Positions 29,654-39,799 of a stretch of 64,000 nt of DNA are shown piece by piece. The notes under the pieces are model-generated. The model made no database searches, was not told the origin of the DNA, and saw only the letters and a program-made list of their open reading frames with translations. The position numbers and the translations under genes were made by a program. Source of the stretch: Bradyrhizobium sp. 138 (lineage in GTDB: Bacteria; Pseudomonadota; Alphaproteobacteria; Rhizobiales; Xanthobacteraceae); the NCBI RefSeq assembly GCF_023074075.1, contig NZ_JADPKT010000091.1, positions 1 to 64,000 of the forward strand, written 5' to 3'. Each line of letters begins with the position of its first letter. Position 1 is the stretch's first letter.

Positions 29654-31743
29654 TCAATCCACAAGCCGCCTGGATGCATAGGTGTATTCGAGTGCCAGCC
29701 GTCGCGCGTATCCTAAGATTGGCGGTCGCGCTATGTCCGCCGTCGATATTCTCATAGTAGTAATAGGGCTGGCGGAGCGCAGCAAGCCTGGCGGCTGCCT
29801 CGCGGCCGTGGGCGGATGCACGCCGTTGTCCTTGGTGGAGGTGAGAATGAAGGGGACTGGGTAGGTCTTGCCCGGGACAAGCTTCTGATAGGGCGAGTAG
29901 GCCTCGATCCATCCGCGCTGCTCGGGATGGCGGGATCGCCATCCCGACTTGGTGAATCGAAGCATGTCGAACAGCGCCACCTGCACGATCGCTGCGTTGA
30001 AGAGGTCCCGGCGCTGAGTAATCGCGGTGCCCACCAGCAGACCTTCCTGGCTGGCGCCGACCACGCCCAGTCGGCGCGGAGAGGTGACCTCCGGCGGATT
30101 AGGTCCTCCGCAAAGGCGATGAAATGATCCCATGTCCGCTGCTTCGTTGCCGCTTGGGCCGACTGCTCGTGCCATCGCGGTCCAAACTCGCCGCCGCGCA
30201 GGTTCGCGACGACATATGCATTGCCCTGCTCGGGCCAGAGCCTCCCCATCGCTCCCGCATAGGATGGCAGGAGCGAAGCCTGGAATCCGCCATAACCATT
30301 GAGAAGGGCTGCGATCTCCGCTCCGAACCTCGCGTTCTTGGGACGCACCAGAAAGTAGGGAATCCGGGTCCCGTCCAGCGAAGTGGCCTCGAACTGCTCC
30401 GCAACATACCTGGACGCGTTGAACTTCGGAGGTGTCGTCCTCAGTATTTCAAGCCGTTCGCTCGCCGCGTCGAAGTACCAGAGGGAGGTCGGCCCCAGAT
30501 AGTTGGAGACGGTGAACAGCACCACGTCCGTTTCTTCGCTAGCGGCAGACAGGCTGACGTTCTCGTTCGTAGGGAGCGGGATCGGCGTGGCCCGCCAAGT
30601 GCCCTGGTCGTACCTGTAGGTGAATGCCTTGCTCTGAACATTGTCAGGGATCGCCAGGATCAACAAGTTCTTGGTGACCGCGAACCCGCTGAGCGCTTGC
30701 CGAGGCTCGGGCTGGAAGACGAGCGATGGCATCGCGCGCAGCGGATCTTGCTTCCATTTGTCCAAGCCATATGAGATCATCGAGCCGGCCGCAAAGCGGG
30801 TGCTGCCGGACAGTATCCAGTCTTCATTGAGCGTCACGAGCAGGCGGCCACTGACGATGCCGCTGATGTTCGCTTTCTTTGGCAGGTTTAGCTTGATCGG
30901 TCCGTTGGGCGCAAAGAGTACATACTCCTGCTCGAAGAAGCTTATGGCGCGCATGGCGCCGGCCGCATGAACTTTGCCTTCATTATCCCGCAGCACGAAG
31001 GGCGCCGCCACGGCATCGGTCGGCTCCCCACGGAAGACCTCGCGCGCTCGAACGAGCGGCTGAGCGCGCTTGAGCTCCTTCAAGAGGAAAGGGCAGCCAA
31101 CCTGCGTCAGGGTCCGTTCTCCCCAATCCCGTGCAGTGAGGACCGTGTGGCGGTCGACCCAGCTGACGGCCTGCTCTCCCTCCAGAAGCGCGAAACCGGT
31201 CGGGACGAAGGCGTTGGTGTCCGGGTCGAACTCTCGGACGAGCACAGCGTCCTTACCGCCATCAGAAAATTGGACGAGGCACGGGCGCACTTGGGGCGGC
31301 AGGCAGGTAGCGCCTTTAAAGACCCAGCTTTTCTTACCCGCGACCGCCAGCGCGTCAATATCGAGGATGGTCTCCCAGTGCGGGTCCTGGCCGCGATAGC
31401 TGTCAAGCGTAGTACGCCGCCAGATGCCGCGCACGTGGTTCTCGTCCTGCGAGAAATTGCTGAGACCCCGCCGTTCCAACGAAACATAGGAAATCCGGTC
31501 TTTGGCCTGAAGGATGCTGATGGCCTCCTCATAGAAGCGGCGATTGCGGGGATCTGATTGGAGCGCGCCGAGCGTCTTGTCATTCTCGGCGCGGGCCAAA
31601 TCCAGTGCGCGTGGCTCTTCGATTTCCTCGAGGCAAAGGAAGGAATCGTCCACCCGGGCCGCAGCGGCCCACTCCTGGGGCACCGCCGTGAAGGACAAAC
31701 ACGTCAGCGAGAGCAACACGGCGGCGAGGAGCGAGTGTTTCAT
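29654..31743 (-). pseudogene. Prolyl oligopeptidase (S9A), frameshifted
   Basis: From ATG 31743 a signal peptide (MKHSLLAAVLLSLTCLSF) leads into about 545 residues of intact beta-propeller and hydrolase linker (SRYVAEQFEATSLDGTRIPY, ALLNGYGGFQASLLPSY, NLRGGEFGPRWHE). Near 30110 the frame changes. The catalytic region continues elsewhere with GVVGASQEGLLVG (nucleophile Ser), STKDNGVHP (Asp) and, after another shift, YYYYENIDGGHSA (His), ending ARRLALEYTYASR. All three catalytic residues are recognisable, but three frameshifts separate them, so it is a recent pseudogene. Exported peptidases of this family cleave short proline peptides. Confidence 0.85.
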
Positions 31744-32529
31744 GGGAGTGATCCTGGGCTGGGTGGGCCGCCCGGCTCGCGCGACTTGCGAGCTGGCCGA
31801 AAGCGGACAGAAGACGTACATTCGGTTTCGACAGCGGTCATGGGGCGGGACTGTGCCCGCCGGTCCGAACGAAGCAAGCAGCGTGCCGCCTGAAAATTGG
31901 CGGTTCTCCAGTCGCTCGGTCGCGCGCCTTGGCTCAAACCTGACAATGCAGTGTTAGCTTCGAAAATATTGTGATGAGCTTTACACTACTCACCGATGGA
32001 GCAGAGGTGCCCTGCTCTGGCATTTCACAGACCGGTCCGTAATCGCGCTAGAAACATTTATGGCGCGCCTAACTTGCAACGGCACGTGCTCAAGAAAGGC
32101 CCTCGCGCGGAGAATTTGCCGCTGCTTGGTGCAGCGAGCGCGAGCACATGTCAGCACGGCGCGTCATAATGCGGAGGATCCAGTGACAAGCCCGCCGAGA
32201 CGCCAGTCGTTCTCGCAATTCGCAGGCATTGCACGAAGTGACTCGCACTCCGCGGGATCGATCATAATCATTTGCAAGCGCTACGCACCCTTAGGCCCAC
32301 ATACCCAATCACCTGCGCAGGTTCCGTCGGGTAACAACAAGAACTGGCTCCACCGAATCAAGCACAGGCTCTCGACTTTCGTCAAAATCGTCAGGGCAGT
32401 GTCTCTTGGTTGTTCATTAAGAGCGGCCACCAATGGTGGTCCGCTACTCACCGACCTCCGAGATCGATGGGGCGTGCCAGGGAGAGGTTGGTCTTACCGG
32501 CGGGCAACAAAACCCGGCTCGGCCACACA
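31744..32529. other. Intergenic, no gene recognised
   Basis: A long plus-strand frame crosses part of this stretch, but only its end (listed separately) has protein-like composition. Confidence 0.3.
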
Positions 32530-32764
32530 GGGCGGGCCAATTATCAATGCATTCAGGGTGACTGCCCAGAACGGCATCAACTTCTCCTATGCTCATCAAA
32601 CCGTGGACAGTTCCGGGTACCCAGTGACGGAATACATCCGCCACAGCCTCAGCCGCGAAGGCAAACTCACGGTGCGGGCCTCAAAGCTGGTGGCCGGGCC
32701 GGCCAAGATCATGAACCAGGGCGAATTGGTCTGCGAACTGCGGGACGGCGCGAAGTTCGTCTAG
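32530..32764 (+). pseudogene. Unrecognised protein, C-terminal remnant
   Basis: The frame ending at TAG 32764 reads GGPIINAFRVTAQNGINFSY, then GYPVTEYIRHSLSREGKLTV and MNQGELVCELRDGAKFV. This has a regular alternating, beta-rich character. Upstream codons in the same frame are not protein-like, so this is the tail of a broken gene. I do not recognise it. Confidence 0.3.
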
Positions 32765-33278
32765 AAATTGGAATGAGGCTTGAGCCGTTCTTAGCCGCGT
32801 CGGAATGTGATAGGTATCCCATTCGGCACGCACCGATGACAACTTCGATCGGGCTACATTACCTGAGGAGCGCTAGCGACCAGGATGCCAAGTTCGTTCG
32901 TGCTCACCGCTGCCAGCGCACATCGATGGATTCCGGCGCTAAGGCCGTTCGCGCGGCTCCGCGTTCGCTCCACTCATCTTAATCTAGTGGATCGCATGCC
33001 GCGCGAAGAACGGCTGTTTGGGAGGCGGTGACGTTGTCTCGAAATCCTGATCAGGTTGCCGTAACGACCCTTTAGAACTCCTTCTCGGAGCCATTTTGGA
33101 TAACGCTCATCGCGGTGTCATCAAGCGCAACGAGAGGCGCTAGGGCGAACACATCACACATCTGCGCAACTGAGTTGGTGCAACTCCATAGGTAAGGCGC
33201 TGGGTTAGCGCTGGTTCCGCAGCGAGGCGGAGCCCGAAGCGACGGGACAGCGTAGAGCAGCACACGAAGAGGGAAAAC
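32765..33278. other. Intergenic, no gene recognised
   Basis: No supported feature. Confidence 0.3.
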
Positions 33279-33972
33279 ATGTGTGAAGACCGCCTCCCGA
33301 GCTTGCCTTATCCGATGACGCCGTCTCGCCGTTCACTATGCTGTTCACGGCTTCGGCGGCGGGCATGCTGCTGGGCGGTAGGATTGCGGGCGCCATGGAG
33401 GCAACGGCGCCGCCAAAACCGGACAACCTTCTCACGCCGGATGCTTCGCTGAAGCGCCTAATGGAAAGCAATGCGCGCTACCTCCAGGGCCAATCACGAC
33501 GCATCCATATGCGGCGGTCCTAACCTGCGCCGATTCACGTATCGCACCCGAACATGTTTTCAATAGCGGACTTGGCGATCTGTTCGTCTGCCGTGTCGCT
33601 GGTAATTTCGCCAACGATGAAATGCTCGCCAGCATTGAATATGCGGTGGCCGTGCTAAATACCCCGGTGGTCCTGGTACTTGGCCACGATCTCTGCTGCG
33701 CCGTCGGTGCTACGATCGAGTCCTTAAGAGAGGGCAAGTCTTTGCCTGGGCACATTCCATCTCTCGCCGCCGCACTTGCGGCCGCGGTAAAAGCGTCTTC
33801 CCAGGAAAGCGGGGATGCACTCGCAAATGCGATCCGGCAAAATGTAGTCGACAACGTCAATAAGCTCAAATCGGCGGCTCCGATTTTAAATTTAGCAATC
33901 GAGCAGAATAGGCTGAAGGTCGTCGGGGGTCTTTATCGGCTCGACACCGGCCGCGTCGAATTGGTAAGCTGA
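33279..33972 (+). pseudogene. Beta-class carbonic anhydrase, frameshifted
   Basis: The segment begins MCEDRLPSLPYPMTPSRRS, a Tat-like start. In a second frame it continues MLFTASAAGMLLGGRIAGAM and LTPDASLKRLMESNARYLQG, and in a third frame VLTCADSRIAPEHVF, CRVAGNFANDEMLASIEYAV and VVLVLGHDLCCAVGATIES, ending KVVGGLYRLDTGRVELVS. The zinc ligands Cys (TCADSR), His and Cys (GHDLC) are visible. The residue after the last Cys is Cys instead of Gly, and about 20 residues are missing before TCADSR. Intact relatives are exported enzymes that hydrate CO2. Confidence 0.8.
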
Positions 33973-34107
33973 CGGTCATCAGGGCGTTAACTTCTGAGCA
34001 GTGCCGTTTGAAGCGACAAGGTTGAAAGGTTGTTGTCTCTGCCGCCGAGTCGACCAGATCCTGGATCGGAGGGACAGATCTTACGCAGCGCGCCGGCGCA
34101 GCGCGTT

Positions 34108-34114
34108 CACGGGG
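34108..34114. repeat. Target-site duplication, left copy (CACGGGG)
   Basis: The 7 bases immediately outside the left terminal repeat (TGTC...) of the IS21-family element are CACGGGG, identical to the 7 bases immediately outside the right end at 45025-45031. Confidence 0.75.
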
Positions 34115-34191
34115 TGTCGCGCGCCATGGAAAACTGCCCCCTCAGGGTCACGAGGAATTGCCCCCTCCTCGGACAGCTGAGGAGAGAGTGA

Positions 34192-35470
34192 ATGAAGCGG
34201 GAACGAATCACTGAAGGCTCGCCGTGGAATGATCCACGGGGGCAGGTGATGAAGACGCCGGATGACGTGGCGGAGATGATGCGCCTGAGGGCGTGCGGGT
34301 GGGGCGTAAAGCGGATTGCGCGGCAGCTGGGCTGCAGCCATCACACGGTGAAGGACTATGTGGCGGCGGGCGGGGTGAAGCCGTTCAAGTCGCCTGAGCG
34401 GCCGAAGCGTCTTGACGGCCTTGAGGGTTGGCTGCGGGAGAGGCTCATTCGGCATCGCGGCAATGCCGACGTGGTGCGCCAGGACCTGTTGGCCGAGAAA
34501 GGCGTGGCCGTCAGCCGGCGGACACTGCAACGCGCCGTGCAGCCCTATCGGCGCTGAAGGCGGAGGCGCTGGCGACGACGCGGGTTTGAGACGCCGCCGG
34601 GCCGGCAGCTGCAGATCGACGTCGGGGAGCGCCTGGTCGAGATCGGAGGGGCGAAAGTCAAGGCATTCGTGTTCGTGGCAACGCTTGGACACTCGCGACG
34701 GCTCCATGTGCGTGCGTTCCGGGCCGAGAGCAGGAGCATTGGTTCGCCGGGCTCGAGAGCACATTCACGACCTTCAGCGGTGTGCCGGAGGAAGTGCTGA
34801 TGGACAATCCACGCGCGCTTGTCGTGCGCCACGACGCGGTGAGCCGGTCGGTTCAGTTCAACGACAAGCTGATAGCCTTCGCAAAACATTGGGGCTTCCG
34901 CCCTCGCGCCTGCGCGCCATATCGGGCGCGCACGAAGGGCAAGACGGAGAACGGCGTCGGCTATGTGAAGAAGAACGCTATCGCCGGTCATTCCTTCCCA
35001 AGTTGGGAAGCATTCGAGGCGCATCTCGACAGATGGGAGCGTGAGGTTGCGAACGTTCGTATCCACGGCACGACCGGCGAGGCGCCGATCATCCGCTTCG
35101 CGCGTGACGAGATACATCGGTTGAAGCCGCTCGGCGGGCAGCCCTCGTTCGGATCCTTGCGTGAACTGACCCGCGTCGTCGGCAATGATTGCGCCGTCGA
35201 GATCGACACGAACAGCTACTCGGTACCGTGGCGGCCTGATTGGCGAGCGCGTGGCGGTAACGATTACGGCCGGCGAAGTGCGGATCCGCCATGGATTGCA
35301 CCAGGTAGCAGTGCACAAGCAATCGGAGGGGCGCCGGCTGCGGATCGTCGACTCCGCCCATCTCGATGGTGTCGCTGGGCGCAATGGCGCGGTCCGCCAT
35401 GCGGAGATCGCGGCGGTGCTGGCGCCGTCTCCACCGCTATCGCTCCTTCGGTGGAGAAGTGGAGGCGTCA
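34192..35470 (+). pseudogene. istA: IS21 transposase IstA, frameshifted
   Basis: The first frame (34192-34557) has the helix-turn-helix start MKTPDDVAEMMRLRACGWGV and CSHHTVKDYV. Frameshifts follow at about 34555 and again near 34740. The integrase core is recognisable: PPGRQLQIDVGERLVEIGG, VFVATLGHSRRLHVRAFR, VPEEVLMDNPRALVV, FRPRACAPYRARTKGKTENG. Near 35235 another shift leads to RVAVTITAGEVRIRHGLHQV. The DDE residues can be traced, but there is no continuous frame. Confidence 0.85.
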
Positions 35471-35580
35471 AGCACCCCCACGATATGCCGCCTTTCCGAT
35501 TCCCGCCGTCACCAAGTTTGGGCGATAGCTCTTTGGGTGCTTCACGGACGACTATCATCTATTGCTCGATCTTTTCCTCC

Positions 35581-38500
35581 CTATTGCAGGAAGACGTGAA
35601 TGTCGTTCTGCTTGCCTGATCGCCCCAGAGTGGCCGTGTAGGGCACATCATGGATCCTGATGTGGGTCTGTGGTCGGTCCGCGTTCGGCAGCACGTTATG
35701 CCAGTGCATTCCGCGCCGGAGGTTCTCCGGCGCCGGTTGATTGCCGTGTTGCCAACTCGGAGGGACGAATCCTCCTAAGTCTTGCGCTGGCGGCATGTAC
35801 TGTGGCGCGAAGATCGATGTCCCGAAGTTTTGCTCCCATGATGGTGGCGGATTGACGCTTTGCACTGGCGAATGGGCGGGTAACGACAAATCCTGCCAGA
35901 AGTTCGCTGTATTCCAGCTATCGGCGGGAGGCTGGCCGGCTTGATCCACTCCACGCCAAAACTCTGGCGAATCGACAAGTTGCGTTGAGGGTCCCGGTCG
36001 ATCCGCTATCGATGTCCCGAAGCTTTGCTCCCATGATGGTGGGCTTGGCGGATTGACGCTTTGCACTGGCGAATGGGCGGGTAACGAAAAATCCTGCCAG
36101 AAGTTCGCTGTGTTCCAGCTATCGGCGGGAGGCTGGCCGGCTTGATCCACTCCACGCCAAAACCCTGGCGAATCGACAAGTTGCGTTGAGGGTCCCGGTC
36201 GATCCGCTGCAGCCGCCGCTCGCGCACTGCTGGGAGCGGTCCTCAAACGTCGTTGGAGTTGCTGCCGATCGGCGACGAGGTTGTCGAGGTGCAGCACGGC
36301 TGGCGGCCGTCTTTGCGCCAGTCGCCTAACAAGCGCCCGCGTGCCGTCAACCACGAAGACTCCGCAATCCCAACCGTTCCCCTGCCGGGTCATGCGGACA
36401 GGCTCCAGACGCGTACCCAGCCTTTGTGCGAGCATTTTTGCAAGCTTGTCGTTGTATCCCCCGAAGGAGTCATAATGATAGGCAACCGGCCGTTCCCGGT
36501 CGCTGCGATCAACGAACAGCAGCGACCAATGGGTGCCGCGACGATCAGGATCCGTAGCACTGGCATCGTTCACTGGCACGAACAGGAAGTCGGCTGTGTC
36601 GTTACCGTTCTGATTATGGACGATGCGCTGGAATGCGCTTAGCGCGACGCTCTCGGGGCCCAAGCGCAGATGATAATTGGCTATGAGGGGATCCACGAAC
36701 CGCGTCCGGGCGGCGAGATCTGGATTGTTCCCCTGCAACTCCTGCTCCAGGAGCTCGTAATCCCTCTGGATATGCTCGTCGCCCAGCCAATCCTCGCGGC
36801 CAAGCGATAATTCGCTGCGGCCTTGAATCGATGGATCAACCTGCTGCGGCGGCCAGGTTGATCCGAACCCGGTAGGTTGATCCAAGCGGCCCTCCGGACC
36901 GGCCGATTCCCGCCCACTTGCCTGCTGAGGGGACAACCCCGACGCCGCGTTCGCCTCAACGACCTGTAGGTACTGCCCAAGCCGCTTGAAACCCACGGAA
37001 AATCCTCTGAGGGCTTCGGTGCAGTCTCGGAAGTCTTGGTAATCTATTTTTAACGACCATTTCTGCTGATCACTGCCGTTGAGACGGCTCGCTATGCTCC
37101 CCCTACCCCTCGTTCGCAGCCAATCACTAAACTTTCGTTGATTGCTGGCCAGTTTCGAGACTTCTTTCCTCTGGGAAGCCGAGTCCGATCCGAGCTTGCT
37201 CCGCTCTTCGTTGGCCAGGCCATCAATCATGCGGGCGTCGTCGGGATAAGGATGATGATGCTTCAATTGGGGCTCGGTGCCTAGATACTGCCGAAGCCGA
37301 TCGAAACTCACGGCCACTCTTCCCTCGGCTTTGGTAAAGGCCCTGTAATCGTCATCCAACGACCATTTCTGCTGATCACTGCCAGTGATTCGGCTGACTA
37401 TGCTCCCCCTACCCTCCCTTAGGAGCCAATCACTAAACTTTCGTTGATTGCTGGCCAGATTCAAGAAAACTTTCCTCTGGGAAGTCGAGTCCGATCCGAG
37501 CTTGCTCAGCTCTTCGTTGGCCAGGCCATCAATCATGCGGGCGTCGTCGGGATAAGGATGATGATGCTTCAGATGATGCTGCTTCAGATGATGCTGCTTC
37601 AGATGATGCTGCTTCAATTGGGGCTCGGCGCCTAGATACTGCCGAAGCCGATCGAAACTCACGACCACGCTTCCCTCGGCTTTGGTAAAGTCCCTGTAAT
37701 CCTCCATCAACGACCGTTGCTGCTGATCACTGCCGGTGAGTCGGCTGACTATGTTCCCCCTACCCTCCCTTTGGAGCCAATCACTAAACCTACGTTGTTT
37801 GCTGGCCCGTTCCGAGACACCTTTCCTCTGGGAAGTCGAATCCGATCCGAGCTTGTTCAGCTCTTCATTGGCCAGGCCATCAATGAGGTGGGCGTCCTCG
37901 GGATAAGGATAATGTATTTGGCGCCCCATCAGGCGCGGCCCGGGCCCGACGGCTTGGAGTTCTTGCTCGTTAGGCGCGAACCTCCTGAAATGAGACAGTG
38001 CCGACTTGAGACGGTTATGATTGTCCCCACCGCCTGCCCTGTAATCCGCGATATCAGCGGCTAGTGACTCAGGATCGTTTAAAAGCCGAGAAGCCATCGA
38101 ACCCCTGTTCTCTGCTCGGAGCCAACGAGCAAACCCCCTAAGAAGCCCTAAATTGGTCCTGAGGGTACCATCGCAAACCCTTCCGTCCCCTCGGCCGGTG
38201 CTACCGTCGGGGAGAATTTCGTATCCTCGGACTGCTTCCGCGAACTGCTCGATGCGGGCCTCGTCTTCGGGATGCATGTCCTGGCCAGCGGGGCGACCAC
38301 GCTTGGCGAAATCCATCCGAAGCTCTGAAGAGGCCACCTCGGATGTCGAGCCGCCGGACGACTTTTCGCCACCACTTCCTCCGAAGACTTTGCCGAACCC
38401 TGACTTAACACGAGAAAACAGTCCACGGCTTTTGCTATCCTTCGTCCGCGCCGCAGGCTGCGGTTCCGATGGCGCTGTGTAGCGCGTGCTACTGAACAAC

Positions 38501-38862
38501 CGGTCACGCAAGCTAGACTGCGAGGCCGTCGCACCCGCGCCAAGGTGAGCGCTAGGAATATCGACGCTGTACCGCGTACTGCTGAGCCCCTTGTCCTGCA
38601 GGCTGGATTGCGGCGGCATCCGCATCGAACGGCCCATGTCAGTGCGCTGGATTGGTCCATGTGCCTCCGCGGGGCGAGTATCAGGCGAACCAACCTCAGC
38701 GGAGCTCTCATCAGGGGAACTGAGTTGCAGGTTGCTCAATTGCTGCTCAAAGCTAGCTTGATCCGCAGGGTCAACGTCGGTCTCTTGCCGCGCATGCTGC
38801 AGCTCCCGCTGCTCGGCGTACCAGCGCATCCAATCGTCCGGATTGTTATATACGGGTTCCAC
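35581..38862 (-). CDS. NopD-like type III effector with C48 (Ulp1/SUMO) protease domain
   Basis: The 1093-residue product starts at a GTG with AGGGAG upstream. The N-terminal ~190 residues are Ser/Pro/Gln-rich with two related SSLxDxxxSSTRY segments, as in secreted effectors. Residues about 200-630 hold one divergent and three close ~100-residue repeats (DGLANEELSKLGSDS, NQRKFSDWL, SFDRLRQYLG). Residues about 690-855 are the C48 protease: His in GTHWSLLFVD, Asp in YHYDSFGGY, then Gln and Cys in RQGNGWDCGVFVVDG, so the catalytic set is complete. A tail of two ~65-residue repeats follows. Ulp1-type rhizobial effectors such as NopD remove SUMO from host proteins and affect nodulation range. No clear tts box was found upstream. 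It is open and looks functional despite lying among dead transposons. Confidence 0.85.
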   Translation of the reverse strand: MEPVYNNPDDWMRWYAEQRELQHARQETDVDPADQASFEQQLSNLQLSSPDESSAEVGSPDTRPAEAHGPIQRTDMGRSMRMPPQSSLQDKGLSSTRYSVDIPSAHLGAGATASQSSLRDRLFSSTRYTAPSEPQPAARTKDSKSRGLFSRVKSGFGKVFGGSGGEKSSGGSTSEVASSELRMDFAKRGRPAGQDMHPEDEARIEQFAEAVRGYEILPDGSTGRGDGRVCDGTLRTNLGLLRGFARWLRAENRGSMASRLLNDPESLAADIADYRAGGGDNHNRLKSALSHFRRFAPNEQELQAVGPGPRLMGRQIHYPYPEDAHLIDGLANEELNKLGSDSTSQRKGVSERASKQRRFSDWLQREGRGNIVSRLTGSDQQQRSLMEDYRDFTKAEGSVVVSFDRLRQYLGAEPQLKQHHLKQHHLKQHHLKHHHPYPDDARMIDGLANEELSKLGSDSTSQRKVFLNLASNQRKFSDWLLREGRGSIVSRITGSDQQKWSLDDDYRAFTKAEGRVAVSFDRLRQYLGTEPQLKHHHPYPDDARMIDGLANEERSKLGSDSASQRKEVSKLASNQRKFSDWLRTRGRGSIASRLNGSDQQKWSLKIDYQDFRDCTEALRGFSVGFKRLGQYLQVVEANAASGLSPQQASGRESAGPEGRLDQPTGFGSTWPPQQVDPSIQGRSELSLGREDWLGDEHIQRDYELLEQELQGNNPDLAARTRFVDPLIANYHLRLGPESVALSAFQRIVHNQNGNDTADFLFVPVNDASATDPDRRGTHWSLLFVDRSDRERPVAYHYDSFGGYNDKLAKMLAQRLGTRLEPVRMTRQGNGWDCGVFVVDGTRALVRRLAQRRPPAVLHLDNLVADRQQLQRRLRTAPSSARAAAAADRPGPSTQLVDSPGFWRGVDQAGQPPADSWNTANFWQDFSLPAHSPVQSVNPPSPPSWEQSFGTSIADRPGPSTQLVDSPEFWRGVDQAGQPPADSWNTANFWQDLSLPAHSPVQSVNPPPSWEQNFGTSIFAPQYMPPAQDLGGFVPPSWQHGNQPAPENLRRGMHWHNVLPNADRPQTHIRIHDVPYTATLGRSGKQNDIHVFLQ
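35813..36208. repeat. Two tandem ~198-bp repeats in the effector C-terminus
   Basis: 35813-36007 and 36008-36208 are near-identical direct repeats, both running from CGATGTCCCGAAG to GGTCCCGGTCGATCCGCT. The second copy has a 6-base insertion encoding extra Pro/Ser. They encode the segments beginning RPGPSTQLVDSP and FWRGVDQAGQPPADSW. The near identity points to recent duplication. Confidence 0.9.
36985..37925. repeat. Three ~300-bp direct repeats in the effector mid-region
   Basis: Three successive copies encode a ~100-residue module: YPxDAxxIDGLANEE, KLGSDS, SDWLxREGRG, SRxxGSDQQ, VSFDRLRQYLG. A fourth, divergent copy lies further toward the N-terminus. Copies two and three are closest to each other. 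Such helical modules may form a repeat scaffold. Confidence 0.85.
37558..37618. repeat. 15-bp minisatellite inside the effector gene
   Basis: CTTCAGATGATGCTG is repeated about three to four times, encoding QHHLK units (minus strand). Divisible by three, so copy-number change keeps the frame. Confidence 0.9.
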
Positions 38863-39625
38863 ACGACTCTCCCTAGATGAGGTGACTCTTCATAGCTGCC
38901 CCGCAGCCACACTCCGGTGCACTGACCACAGAGACTCCGGATTCAAAAAGCCGGACGTCAAGATTCGCCAAATTGAACAAAAAGGGACCGTTAGCGCCGC
39001 TCCGAGCTCGTGCATTACTCACACCTGTCCAGCCTTGGCTGCTGCAGAAGAGCGCCCCGGCTCCCGGGCAACAGGTGACCGCTCACCAAACCTCAAAACA
39101 ATCCAGGAAAAACGAAACCCAAATACTCGCACAATCCAAAAAGCCACGGTGTTGCCGCACTCCTTCCGGGCAAGATCGCATGCGGCACATCGCGATCGAA
39201 ATTGGGCCGCCCCATTGCTGTTGGAAAGCGTCCGGGTTTCGATACTTGCACTGCAAGCTCTGCTTCCTCATCAGTTCTTCAGTTCAACGTCCTCACATTC
39301 GCTAAAACCAACCGGGTCGTGCCTGCACAATCACATACTCCAACGCACCTGCGGTCTCAGGACATTGAAGCCTCTCCTTGTGATCATGAAGCTTCAGAGC
39401 GATGGCCGCATGTATGATTCAGACTGTACAACCTGACGCTACGTAGACTTCAAGCCCCCATCGCTGTCGCGTCGAGCCTGGTTGGCTTTCATACCCGTTT
39501 CAGGATGCGGCAAATCCTGCAGCTTGGTGATCTACCGCCGCTTCAAGGACCTTAATTGCGCGAGGCGCCGCCGCCGATGAATACAAGACGTGTTGGCAGC
39601 GGCGTAAGCGCGAAGCTTTGGCCGT
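38863..39625. other. Upstream region of the effector gene
   Basis: No gene recognised. It should hold the effector promoter. At 39418-39437 the minus strand reads GCGTCAGGTTGTAC, which shares only the first half of a TtsI-binding tts box, so I do not annotate it as one. Confidence 0.3.
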
Positions 39626-39690
39626 TCAGGCTTGGAAGTTCCAGGGCATGAGAGTATCGATCTGAGAGATCGGCCAGCGCCGCTTTATCG
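39626..39690 (-). pseudogene. IS66 tnpC C-terminal scrap
   Basis: The minus strand reads ISQIDTLMPWNFQA followed by a stop, the C-terminal signature of IS66 transposase. Nothing more of the element is evident next to it. Confidence 0.55.
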
Positions 39691-39799
39691 ATGCGAAGTC
39701 CCCCGAACATCATACACCGACGCTGACCCAGCATAACGCTGCCGCGGTCGCAGCGATATACAGCGGGTGGTCACGACTGTAAAAACCCTGACGACGCCC

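Noticed and set aside
32060..32764. 234-codon plus-strand frame as a full gene
   Set aside because: Only the last ~75 codons have protein-like composition; the beginning is random open frame.
37558..37618. CRISPR-like short repeats
   Set aside because: 15-bp units without spacers, in frame within the effector gene; a coding minisatellite.
39418..39437. Possible tts box (GTCAGGTTGTAC on the minus strand)
   Set aside because: Only the first half fits the consensus; the AAGCT half is absent and the distance to the effector start is over 500 bases.
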